From NCBI GenBank assembly GCA_038093515.1, contig JBBPSI010000001.1:434001-498000 (forward strand): 64,000 bases of DNA, in the 5' to 3' direction. The notes beneath the pieces were generated by a model. It searched no databases and was not told the DNA's origin. It saw nothing but the letters and a program-made list of their open reading frames with translations. Position numbers and translations under genes: made by a program. Each line of letters starts with the position of its first letter. Position 1 is the stretch's first letter. This DNA comes from Butyriboletus loyo. Lineage: Eukaryota; Basidiomycota; Agaricomycetes; Boletales; Boletaceae. Below are positions 32,368-43,779 of the stretch, piece after piece.

Positions 32368-35300
32368 TCACCGAAAGCTATCGGAAAACGCATCCATGTT
32401 AAATTCTGGGACTTGAACGTCATGTTTTGCTGATTTTATCAAGCTTCCTAGTCCAGCTTTGCGAGCGGCAAGATCACTTTCCTCCCTGATTGTCTCCTGG
32501 GCTACGCCATGTGGAGTAGGTTCTGGGGATTGCCTCCTCGACAGTGTCTTGGATTCGACATCCATGTCAATCAAGATAGAAGATCTTCTGCGCGAGAAAG
32601 GACTGTGAGCTGGAGTCCCGCGCGGCGTTGAGCTCGGTGGCGCCCGCGTTTGAGCTACGTCGTTTCGCGCAGTTGTTGTTGGTCGCTCGAAGGACCATGA
32701 ACGAACAAGGTGAAGTGCCAGAGCATGACAACCTACACGAACGTCGGCTAAGTCATGCAGCGCGAAAATAGAACAGATAATCCTCACCCATCCGACAGAA
32801 CACTCGCGCAACTTGCAGGATAAAGTTGAACTCTCTCCTTGCGGAGATCTCACTAGTTCCTGCCGCAGTCTGTAGCGTCTTGGATCGCAATTGAGAGAAC
32901 AAGAGCGCGAGACTTGGGTCATCAAAGTGTGGTTCACCAATTTCAAGGTTGTGCATTTCTAGAGAATCGGCCAGATCTCGCAAGGGTGTCTGGGAGGGTG
33001 AGAGGATTGGATGAATAATTGGGGCTCATGACTTACCAGGAGGATCCTTACAGACAGATCTCTGCGTCGTAACAGCCAGAATGCCCAACTTCCCAGCCAC
33101 CTGTTCCCTTCGCGGAAGGCAATCGGCAATACGGTGTTGTTCAAAATGTCGCGCAACACTTGCCCGTCGTCGCCTTCTATTACGCGCGCCAGGGCTACAG
33201 CAAGTTGGAAGTCGGAGAGCTGTTTTAGACAAACGTGTACAGCATCTTTCAAGCTTCCTCCGAGAAGGAAGAAGGCAGCTGCATATTCTGAGTCCCGAGT
33301 TGTCAGCAGAACGTTATAACAGGATACATTCACCAACCAAATCGTCGCTTACTCAACAGATGATAAGCATTTTTCAGGGCTGCGGTCTTCCAACGCGGCT
33401 GTGTGAAGTCGTTTGCTAAGAACTTGAGCATTATTGTCTGCTCCTTATGCCATGCTGCCTGACGCCACAGTCCATGCACCAATTTCACTTTTCCTAATGC
33501 GAAGTAGAAGAGCGAGCATGTAGTAGGATCCCGATTGCCACCTGCCATATATTCATTTCGGGCAATAATTTCCATTTGTAATTTCTGGTGGTCATGCTTT
33601 TAAGAGTGCACCAACAATCATACGGGAATCTCACCATCGTGTCGACTGAGGTCAACCAAATGAATACACCAAGTGCTCGCGCGTCCGACCACAGCATCTT
33701 CCCATTACAAGCCACGGTGGACGTGTTTAATAATAGGTCCTGGCTTTCACTGTGGAACGCCCAGATCATGTCTCTGTATCGAAGACGTTCTCTCCAGCCC
33801 GTTTGACGAGGAATGTCGCCGCCTGAGCGAGGACTTCCAGGGTCTGATGTAATTCGACGGTTTAAGATGTAAAATGAGCGCATAGAAAGCACATAACGGA
33901 GCCCATTGGCATCCAGCGTTCGCTGCTGTTCCTCGATCTTTAGTGGCAGCAGAAAGATGTTAGTAGAGATTTCGGTGGGGTCTAGCTAAGCCCAGTGTAC
34001 CCACCTCTAACGTTGTTTGTATGAGAACTATGAGATGTGCGTGCTCGTTAGGCGAAAGATGAGGAAGTGGTTGCACTTCCAGCTGCTCTATAAGGGATTC
34101 CACCAGGGAACTAGAGAAAACCTCATCTATGCTGTGAGAGTGTCAGGCAAAAGATCATTTAACAGGATTAGACAATGTGCTCACGGGTCCGATTGCTCTG
34201 GAGATCCAAAAAACAAACTATAGCATCTTGCGCGTCTCTTGGTCTTGAGAGAAATATAAAAAGCATGTTCGTGTACATGACAATGGAACAGACTCACGGT
34301 GAGCATTTGGTCATCTTGCAGGTAATCTTCGACAGCAAATGGCTGCCAGCAAAAAGCTTTCCCTCCTTGTGCGGCCTGCCCAAGAGAGATGATAATTCGC
34401 TTGACCAGTGATATCTTTCCTGCACACCGGATGAATGATCGACGAGGTAAGCGTCAGCCAGATGTCCGCACCCCATAGAAGACATTGTAATAGCATTTGG
34501 GGATGATAATCCGGGAGAGGGCCATTGATCCTGGCAACATGCACGAATAAGCTTTCACTTGTGGGATTGGGATCGTAGGACTGAGTCTGGCCATATAGGA
34601 ACATATGATGTCCAACCCCCACTAGTAGAGTACCATTCGCGAGCCAGATTGAATCACCGATCGTGTGGGGAATATATCTGATGGCGCAGAGTCAAAGTTC
34701 ACCCACGTTGACGTAGGGAAAACAAACCTCCCGACCTCGATCTTGAAGCATATTGTCCATGCAGGATCATCACCAAAATAAGTTTTACGCTGTTGACATA
34801 AGAGCTCGACGTGGTGGGCAAATCCAACGGCAAGTATAGACTGGTTGTCTGGAGTTGACGTCCAATCGAGGTCATAGATAGGTTCGGATGCACTTCGTAC
34901 CGAAATGAAGATGTGTCTAGAGGAGTGAGAACTTGGGCTCACCTGAAAATCCTTTGATATTCAAGACCGGAAGCAAACTCTGATTCATTGGAATCCCAGA
35001 TGGTTAACTCCTGCCCATCGGGATGGACAGAAACTGACAGGTTAGATGAACAAAACAGCATGTTGGACTGCAAAGCGAACGGTACCTAGCACAGACTTTT
35101 TCGCCGAGCTGCAGCCTGCCATCCTGAAGCCATTCCTTCCAGTCCTCACTCTTCCTGTACACCTCCACCCGGGGTTTTTTCCGTGCTCCAAGGTCCAAAA
35201 ACATAATTCCCCATCGTCCGAGACGCTTAGTAAGTTATCATGTTCTTCCAGAGTTGAAGTCTTACTCCATGCCATGGGGTCTACTGCAATTAGGAGCCTC

Positions 35301-37310
35301 GGTACTCGGAGAAGCGGAAGGCGGTTGTGGGAATGGAGCACGAGCATTGGATGGGGGGAATCAGAAATATGAATGTGAAAAGTGGATTTGTCCTCTGTCA
35401 GAGCGACTATAGACTCGTGCTCTCCCCTTGACGGTGTTGAGAAAAGGTATGAGACGCGAGGAAGTCGGAGAGTAGAGGGAGGGGTCGAATGCAATGTTAA
35501 CATGGCGTTATCAGTCGAGTAAGTAGCAACAAGTTTCCCTGTTGTCAGAAACTCTAAGAATGATCGTGTACCGGTAATAAACCATACGCACCACCGTCTA
35601 AGACTACGACCTGGTCTGCAGAGGGCCACGAGTCGAGGCGGGCAAGGTTATGTCCTCCATCTGTCTCCATCCATGTCTCACCACCGTCAGCACGCACAAC
35701 TGCAACCCCTCGCCCTGCTGGCGTCCTGACAAAGCGCCAAATTTTACTGTCTTCCAAAGGCATCTGCTCTGGTCCAGCTGCAACTAATTGGAGGCTGTCG
35801 GCTTGCCCATTGAGTAAAGTGACCGCAGAGATATTGTATGTACGCAATGGGGGTGAGGTCACCAAAGTCAGGCTAGCACTCTTACCACAAGGTAAAATAT
35901 AGAGATTTGAGGGAGGTGGAAACAAAGTCCCTGGGAGTGAATGTGATATGGTGAATTGCCTCAATAACGTCGGTGGCTTGCGATCAATATTCTGAAATCT
36001 AGTCAGAAGTGTCCATTTCATATCTTCATGGAACACTCACTGCCACAGCACTCAACAGCAGAGAACCATCCACAAGAACTCGTAAAAACAAATCCCAATC
36101 CTCCTCTTCGACATCTCTTAACTTGGTCGTCTCGACGCTCTTGATCTCCGACCCTTCCAGTACGACCTTGACAGTTGGCCCGATAACTTCTCTGTCCAAC
36201 CAGATTATCTCTGACCCGGGGCGTGGCATGGGCTGAGACGCGGCTGAAAGGGCTGGGAAAGAAAAGATGTCGACTGCGAGGTGTAATTGGAATCGTTGGG
36301 GCGAGTCGACAACAGGTAAAAATATCCGTAGTATCGAGTCCGAAGTGATCGTAAACAGTGTAGGATCGCCACTACGAATGAGACATTGGTTCAAGACGCA
36401 AATCTCTCTATGTCCACGAACCTTCGAGACAATGGGGAGTATCGCCAGAGAACAGACGCGACAGGACGCGGATGTGGTATGCCTTGGGTTTGTTGACCGG
36501 AAGAAGTGGAGTATAATCTAACTCGGTTGTTATCCTGATGTCGTGTTGAGAGGGGATCAGTGAAGCGAGAGCAGAACATACGAAGGATGTGGTCGCGATG
36601 TATGTTAGTGTCGGTGCAAGTTTGGCGAGAGAAGGCGTGACGACGCTAGGTTTGCCTGGCGTGTCAGGCTAATAATCGGGGGCACCAAAAGGACATACCG
36701 AGTAGCCCACTTCTTGCTCCACGTAAGGAGATCATTCTCGAGAATTAATGTATACACTGAGAGGCCACTTTGACTCCCGACTGCGAGTAAACCTGACATT
36801 GAATTAGAACAACATTGGGCCATGCTCAGTTGTGGAATTACCAGAACGGCAATCCAAGGCAGTAACAAGGTTCCCGTCGGGAAGAACTAGGGAGGAGTGG
36901 ACGCGCCAGATATTCGTCTGAACGTCGGACATGGACCATGCTGCAATGTGTGTGTTTATGGAAGCCACGATCTACACCGAAAGGTAATGTGATGGTATTT
37001 CTGGGAGCGACACGGCGACGAGTTAACGTACTATTTTCATGGCAGGATCGACAGCGATGCAGGAAATGCGTTCGCCTAGACTTTGCAAGCCAGGAAATAC
37101 CTCCTGAAAGGCAAGGACACGGATCAGCTGTAGATTGGCCGCATTGAGAACGACGACCGTGTCGGCAGACGAGTATAGCTGGGGTGGGTTATGAAACGTG
37201 GGTGTGAGGAAGGAAAAGCATGCACGTACGACAAGGGTGGCATGAGGTAGGACGAGGTGTTGGAGGGGCCCCGAAGGAGAGCCGGTGAAGGTTGTGAGGA
37301 GGTCGAGCAT
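32368..37310 (-). CDS. RAV1: Rav1/DMXL-type RAVE complex subunit, WD-repeat protein
   Basis: Rav1 (Rabconnectin-3 alpha/DMX-like) assembles V1 and V0 sectors of the vacuolar H+-ATPase. Start 37310: MLDLLTTFTGSPSGPLQHLV, then YSSADTVVVLNAANLQLIRV and WD-type strands through about 33.9 kb (CIAVDPAMK, GLLAVGSQSGLSVYTLILEN, DSILRIFLPVVDSPQRFQLH, WSKTSTLEEHDNLLSVSDDG). The Rav1p C-terminal domain includes FFLLGGSLKDAVHVCLKQL, VALARVIEGDDGQVLRDILN, LLRRRDLSVRILLTPLRDLA, REFNFILQVARVFCRMGEDY and ALHLVRSWSFERP. The end contains the motif VPEFNMDAFSDSF just before TGA 32368. About 1,400 residues and at least fifteen exons. It lies head to head with the fasciclin gene with 81 bp between start codons. 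Confidence 0.85.
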
Positions 37311-37347
37311 GATGTTATCGTCCTCGCTGCCGTCCGTAGTAAGGTGC

Positions 37348-37355
37348 TTATATAT
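37348..37355. promoter_or_regulatory. TATA-like element in RAV1/FAS1 divergent promoter
   Basis: TTATATAT lies about 37-44 bp upstream of the fasciclin-gene ATG and about the same distance upstream of the RAV1 ATG on the other strand, in an 81 bp gap. Position is near the centre; use by either gene is inferred. Confidence 0.4.
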
Positions 37356-37391
37356 CACCGTGACCATTCTCTCCTCCCTCCACCTTTGGCC

Positions 37392-40211
37392 ATGCGGCTT
37401 TGCGACTGCATCCCGCTCTCGCTCCTCGTTCTCTCTCTCTCTCTCTCCACAATCGCCTCTCAGGTGTCCTGGAAGTCGCATTCAGCCCCTCAGTCAGACA
37501 CCTTGGTCGAGGTCCTCAACCACGACGATGACTATACCCTCCTACTCTCTCTCCTCCAACGGGCCCGTCTCATCCCAACCCTCAATAAGCTCAACGGCAG
37601 CACCCTTTTTGCACCCACCAACGATGCAATCAAGCGTCATGCCGACAAGAGTCCACTATGGCAAAGCCTCCTCTCCGAAACGCACTCGCTCATACCGGAT
37701 AATGTCCAAGAACAGCTGAGACAACAGCTCTTCTATCATCTTCTCAACTACTCTCTCCCTGAATTCCCAGAGGATTCGTCCACGCTCACCCTCAAGACTC
37801 TCCATTTCCCTCAGTTGCCGACCGATTCTTTCCCCCACGAACCTCCGTCTTCCCCGTGGTTTCCAATACCGCACGGTCTACTTGGTGACCAACCACAGCG
37901 CCTCAGGCTAGCTTCACGTGACGGTTCAACTCGGGTCGGTGTAGATGCATCCGGTAACGGGGGTGCAAAGCTAGTCAAGGAAAGGGCAGTGGCAACCAAT
38001 GGTATCGTATACGGCATTGCCGAGGTGCTTGAACCACCACCAGACCTCAGTGAGTAGCTCCGTACTACTTCGTTGCAACACATTAATACATCATCTGCCA
38101 GTAACTGTCGTGGGCCATCTCGAGTCACTTTCTTATTTCCGGAAGGTGCTAACCCCAGAAATCGAACAATTTCTCAACTCCACACCAGGACTTACTCTAT
38201 TCATCCCCTTGGATTCAGCATGGGAATCCCTCGATCCTCTCGAGCGACTATATTTGGAGAGTGACTTCGCTGCAGGGGACCTCCGCCGTATCCTAGATAT
38301 GCATGTGGTCTCGGAGCCTGGGGTGAGATGGTCGGACTCATTTCAATCCTCAACTGAATGTGTGTAAAGCTCAATTCTCCTACCTTATACTCATCTGATT
38401 TTGCAGCCAGTAACGACTAGGTACGGCTCCACCCTCGATGTCACGATCTCCCCTGAAGGCACGATAATATCTGGAGCGAAACTTGCTCAACCTGATGTTT
38501 ATGCCAGCAACGGCGTTTTACACCTTATATCCTCCTTACTGGTTCCCCCAGGGGCTCTCCAACTGACGCCAGAGAAATACCTTTTAGCGCTCAACTGCTC
38601 CTCCTTCGTGTCGCTTCTTCACTCGGTTAATCTGGGGCATCTCATCAATAATACCGACAATCAATATACGATCCTTGCACCAAAGGATGATGTGCTTTCG
38701 CTCTTTGCCAATGCCCTACCTGCATCGGGGTCGTCCGACCTCAAACGGGTTTTGGAATATCATTTTCTTCCTGGCCTTTGGAAACCCAATAAGCTTAACA
38801 ATAGAATGCTACTGGAGACTGAACTCCATGAGCTGGGTTTGGATGATGGCCGTCAAGTAATGCAAATCGAGGTCCATGATGGCGAGACAAGCGATGCGGA
38901 AGCGCGGCATATCACATTCGGTGGCGCAGGTATGATTGGTGAACATGGTAAGTAAATTCGACATTATGACCCTGTCATCCATTGACCTGTCTACCAGTGG
39001 AGATCAATAACACGATCATATATTTTACTTCACGACCGCTCGATCCTCCGGTCGACCCTCTCCAGACGGCGCTGCCATCCTTAGACCTCTCTTCCTTCCT
39101 TGCGGCCGTCTTTTCGACGTCGCTTGCGGACGTAATTAAAAGGATGCCTCGTACTACCTTTCTCATTCCCCATAACAGCGCATTCAAGCGTCTTGGTCTG
39201 TTGGTCAGCGATCATCTGCTTGCCGCATCTTCTAAACAAGATCTGGAACATGTCATTCTCCACCACATCATTGACGACGTCGAGTATTCGAAAAGTCTCA
39301 TTAATGGATCCCAACGCACGTTCGCTACTCTAGAAGGGTCCGACTTACAATTGAAGCGAACTAAGGATGGTTCTATCGTCATCAATGCTAGCGGAGGTTG
39401 GGCTGGTATGAAGAGCGCTCTATATCCAAAAAATACACTCACAGATACCGGTGTCATACACGAGGTGTCAGACTTGATGATCCCTCGATCGGTGGAATTG
39501 AACATCGGAAAACTGATGAAGGCGGGAAAGGCGACTACAATGACGAACGTGATGGTCAAGGCGGGATTTGATTGGATTCTAGATGGGGCTTTGCCGCCAG
39601 AAGGTTCGGAGTGGGCAGATCGTGCACTTGGCGCTGGAACATGGACCTTGCTCTGCCCCACGGACGATGCTTTCAAGAATTACAACCTGACGCAGTTGCT
39701 TGAGGACCTTGATGGGCTACGTGCCATTGTCAGCCAGCATCTAATCCCAACCCCTGCCGCCTCCGGTTCGGTCAGTATGATGGATGGACTTAACAACAGC
39801 CGGCCATTGCCGCTTGACCAGCTTGGCCGTCACTCAACGCTTTTGTCACCGACTTCTGCGTATGGAGACATCGTCTTCAAGGAAATGGAAGACAAATCAA
39901 CAGCAGATTACCTGGTTGGGATCAAGAATGCCCGGGGGACCGATGGAAAAGCTGACTGGGCTCGTGTGTTGAGCTGGGGTCGTACGACCACCGGGAGTGG
40001 GACCGGCGGGGTCATTCAGATTGACCAGCTCCTAGTTCCTTACCATCCCTCGTGGTGGATTGAGTACGGCCCACCATCCATTGTGGGAGCCGTTGGTGTA
40101 TTGCTTATCTGTTTATTCTTCTATGGAGTGCGCATCTCTTGGAACAGGGACCAGACAGAAGCTACCTATGAGCCCGTCGGAGGGTTTGGTCGTGAATGCG
40201 ACGACTCGTAG
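37392..40211 (+). CDS. Fasciclin (FAS1) repeat type I membrane protein
   Basis: Signal peptide MRLCDCIPLSLLVLSLSLS at the N-terminus, encoded partly by a CT-dinucleotide run. At least four FAS1-like repeats follow, each with the typical 'T.FAPTNDA' or equivalent: TLFAPTNDAIKR, TLFIPLDSAWESL, YTILAPKDDVLSL, TTFLIPHNSAFKRL and WTLLCPTDDAFKNY; and matching 'H....' ends such as ILDMHVVS, LEYHFLPG and LHHIIDDV. Several N-glycosylation sequons are present. A single membrane span near the C-terminus (IVGAVGVLLICLFFYGVRIS) is followed by a short polar cytosolic tail ending ECDDS. About 860 residues in five exons. FAS1 proteins mediate adhesion or matrix contact; surface or vacuolar-membrane location is inferred. 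It shares an 81 bp promoter with RAV1. Confidence 0.88.
37431..37447. repeat. CT dinucleotide run within coding sequence
   Basis: Uninterrupted CT repeats encoding the Leu-Ser repeats of the FAS1 signal peptide. Length change by other than multiples of three would break the frame. Confidence 0.75.
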
Positions 40212-40325
40212 CGACAAGCGATATGTTAGACAGATACTGTTTCTTGCAGCCTATACACAAATATTGATCGTGGTGATTTCAACCGAGCGGGGTTTGAGTC
40301 ACAGCACCTCTTGTTTCTAATCACA

Positions 40326-41711
40326 ATGGTCAGTACAGCAGCGAAAATTGACTGTACCGGCGCTGATGACTGGCCCACCAGAGTGGTGAGGCACCTGCAA
40401 TCGAGGAGACAACAAAAAATCCGGCCGTTGAGAATGTCAAATCATTTGTCGCTGGAGGATTCGGCGGCGTGTCAGCGGTTCTCGTGGGTGAGAGTTCAAT
40501 CGAACACGCCTTCGCTGGCGCTCACCTTCCTCACAAGGTCATCCTTTTGACCTGACCAAGACACGGCTACAGACCGCTGGTCTGGGACAATACAAAGGTG
40601 CTATCGATGTCGTTCGACAGACCCTCGCTCGAGACGGCGTCACCGGGTGAGCAACGGCCCAGAACTTGTGGTATATCTGCTCAATCGTCGTCGTTCTTAG
40701 GATGTATAGAGGGATGGTCCCACCACTTCTTGGTGTTACCCCAATCTTTGCTATCTCTTTCTGGGTATATCTGATTTTTCGTTTCCACATTTGAATAATA
40801 ACCCATTCGCTTAGGCCTACGACATTTCAAAACAGCTCATCATTTCTCTGACCCCAAACAGGTCGAGCGAGAAACTTTCAACTGTAGAACTTGCTACCGC
40901 TGGCTTCCTATCAGCCGTGCCAACCACCCTGGTTACTGCCCCAGTAGAGCGAGCCAAGGTCTTGCTGCAGGTATGAGTATGCAGTCGGTACACCATGTTA
41001 CTTTCTAAGGAGAGGCAGGTACAAGGACAAGGCGCGTCAAGTACCCAGTACAAGGGTGTCTTCGATGTAATGAAGCACCTCTACAAAGAAGGAGGTATGC
41101 GAAGTATCTTCCGTGGAACGGGTGCGACACTTGTTCGTGATGGACCCGGGAGTGCTGTGTATGATGATTTCCCCTACCCGGCTCGATGTCCGAGCTAACA
41201 ATAATTGAGATTAGCTACTTTGCTGCCTACGAGGTCACTAAAAAGGCGTTGATGCCCACTGGATCATCAACTTCTGAACTCAATCTTGGCGCCATCATTT
41301 TGGCTGGCGGGACTGCGGGTGTCGCAATGTGGTCTTTGGTAATACCCCCGGATGTTCGTTCGATCTATGGTGTGCTATTTCGGGCCATTGACCAGTTGCA
41401 ATAGGTGCTTAAATCAAGGTTGCAATCCGCTCCTTCGGGCACATATTCTGGTTTCTTTGATTGCCTGCGAAAGACTGTGGCCCAAGACGGTCTCGCTGCT
41501 CTCTGGAAAGGATTTGGACCTGCTATGGCGAGGGTAAGCTGGCATTCAGCATTAGTCTATGTTACTAATATGTTGTTTACCCCAGGCATTCCCCGCCAAT
41601 GCTGCCACTTTTGTGGGTAGCTTCTTCAGACTCTCGAGCGCAATTACTAACTTGCAACCTATGCAGCTCGGAGTTGAGGCATCACGGAAAGTGATGGACA
41701 GTTTGCTCTAA
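40326..41711 (+). CDS. Mitochondrial carrier, carnitine/acylcarnitine (CRC1) type
   Basis: SLC25 family inner-membrane carrier. The first coding exon is just ATG (40326-40328), followed by a 53 nt intron; exon 2 encodes SGEAPAIEETTKNPAVENVK and SFVAGGFGGVSAVLVG. First carrier motif HPFDLTKTRLQTAGLGQYKG, second PVERAKVLLQVQGQG, third PPDVLKSRLQSAPSGTYSG. Segments such as YRGMVPPLLGVTPIFAISFW, AGGTAGVAMWSLVIPPDVLK and GFGPAMARAFPANAATFLGV match the carnitine/acylcarnitine carriers (yeast Crc1, human SLC25A20), which move acylcarnitines into the matrix for beta-oxidation. Close relatives transport basic amino acids, so substrate is not certain. Ends SRKVMDSLL with TAA 41709-41711. About 300 residues and at least eight exons. 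Confidence 0.85.
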
Positions 41712-41792
41712 TCTCTCTTCGGTCACCATCCCATTGAATATCATTACCTCGAGAGCGAATACCTGTGATTGCGCACTTGATATAGATTCTGA

Positions 41793-43675
41793 GTGGCGCC
41801 TCGATATGTTACCTTGCTCTTTGCTTGTAATATTTCCTCACTCCGAGCATACTATAGGCTGCTGCAGCGTGGTTCTACTCCCTCAGCAGTTGCCGTACCT
41901 GAGTACTGCAGGCAAGAGATCGAATTCAGGTTGCCCGATCTATCAGCCCCGAAGCGCTGGGGAGTTGCCGTCCTTTACGACACTGGTTGTCCATGGGTAA
42001 AGCCAGGTACCCTGCGACTTGAACATCCTCGTTGCTCACGCTATTGTTGGTTTTCGTGGTATACCTTACATCCTGTCTGATTCTGCAAATGTCGAAGTCG
42101 GTTACGGCGAAGAACTCAAGGTCCACTGGGCATCAACGAGCATTGTCTGCGTCTGAGTGAGGACTCTCTTTGCACCGGGCCGCCTAGCCTTCAGCAATAG
42201 GTTAACCGTTCATCCTAGGATTGCGCGCAATGCAAGGAACTTTGAGACCTGGTCAGCGTATCAAAACTGCGAAGAAGCCTCTTTTTCAGACATTCCTGAC
42301 GAGTTCACGAGTGATGTCCAGGAGATCTTCAACACCCATAATCGGATATCCAAAGCTTGGCTAGACAAGGTCCTTCGGCTTTCAACGTTACCACAGAGAG
42401 GCAGCTACTTACCACATTGTGTACAGAAGCAATACGGCAGCGAGGGATTCGCTGGCTTTCTCAAACTGGCCTTCGACACCTCATCTCACCTTTTCTCAAG
42501 TAACCCGAAAACCCAGGATGAGGAACTGATGGAAGAGCTCTCTGTGGTATTCCTCGCATGGAAAAGACTCCGTAAGATGAGAGCCAGTAATGAAAGATGG
42601 TCAGAAGCTGACTACGTTGCAAGTGTGTATGTCCCGCCGAGCCATTATTGCAATCCTCGACGTGCTAACGACGCGATGATTTCAGCTATAATGTCTTTCG
42701 GAGTCCTGCCATTAGGAACAGTGTCTTTAGGTCAGGGGTTTCAGCAGTCCATTTCGAGTTGCCTTGGCCTCACATTGACCAGGGTCCAGTGCACGGTTTC
42801 TCTTCCGCAAGCACCTAGCATTGTCGTAAATGATGCCCATCGCGTTCAGAACACCAAGACGGCTATCCCCGACTGTGCAGTGTTCCTCCCCACAACACTG
42901 ACGCGCCCCTTGTCGCAATCTGCGAAATCGCCCTACAAGGTTCTCAAGAATCTTCCAGCGATCGCGAAAGCTGGGACTGCGGCAAGAGGATCCTCGTTCC
43001 GATATCAGAGTACTCCGTGTGCTCGGCTCCCTGACATGCCTGGGTTCGAATTCGTGAGCAGCTTCTGGGAGGACAAGAAGCCAGTGCATACCTTTCTTGA
43101 TGATGCATATCGCCAAAATCGTATCGCAACAGCTTCCGGTGCCCGCCATCTTCACTCGCTGAACGTTAGAAGCCCTGTCATTGGACTAATCTGGGCAAAC
43201 GGGAGAGTGCGAGCACATATCGACTGGTGTGAAGTCGTGGATGGAAAGCTCGTAGGTTGTTCCGAACGTCTCGATGGTTTGAATATTGAGGTGATTTGTT
43301 TAGATTGTCGTATCGGCTCCCTATTCGCGCCCTGGGCTTCACGGAGGCTCAGTGTCTGACCGACCGTTTCATGAATGGGACTTGGATAATCCAAGTGACA
43401 TCCTCCAAGTCTATTTTCTAGTTCGCAATATTGACGAATGGACTTGCGGTCGGTTCCATCGCCGGGTTGTCGAAGGTTTGAACCATTTGGTCGAGAGCAT
43501 CACTCTTAAGGGCGGAACGTATCAATCCTGGAAATGGGTCGGGAACACATCGCCTGGTTTAGCTGTGAAAGTCCTCAAAGAGAATGCTGTTGTTTCTTTT
43601 ACCACAACTTCGTCCGGATCTTCTCCTCCACCGAAGAAAGACAAGCGCAGGCATAGGAGACGGTCGAGCCACTGA
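41793..43675 (+). pseudogene. Orphan fungal family member with multiple frame breaks
   Basis: Family not identified by function; the segments resemble a multi-copy agaricomycete family that I know only vaguely. Recognisable pieces, in order: RLPDLSAPKRWGVAVLYDTG; LVAHAIVGFRGIPYILSDSA; DIPDEFTSDVQEIFNTHNRI; FLKLAFDTSSHLFSSNPKTQ; ASVYNVFRSPAIRNSVFR; GSSFRYQSTPCARLPDMPGF; GLIWANGRVRAHIDWCEV; FHEWDLDNPSDILQVYFLVR; and a basic end (KKDKRRHRRRSSH). Clean introns at 42627-42685 and 43252-43303 show it derives from a real gene. But frames shift near 42000, near 42145 and near 42800 without usable splice sites, and no ATG opens the first piece. I read it as a decayed copy; sequencing error is the alternative. 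Confidence 0.55.
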
Positions 43676-43779
43676 GCATCGAGGAAGAGGATGTGCTTTT
43701 AAACGACAATCTACATTCCTATATTGCTTTGCGTTGATGTGCTAAGTACAAATCTACGTGTGATCAAGCTTTCTTCTAC

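Noticed and set aside
37431..37447. CT dinucleotide run considered as a transposon or microsatellite locus
   Set aside because: It is short and lies in the signal peptide of the FAS1 gene, where it encodes Leu-Ser repeats; no other mobile signs.
42157..43359. Single-exon 400-codon gene
   Set aside because: It begins at GTG, crosses a clear intron (42627-42685) and mixes frames of a spliced gene. The conserved blocks shift frame within it, so it is not one protein.
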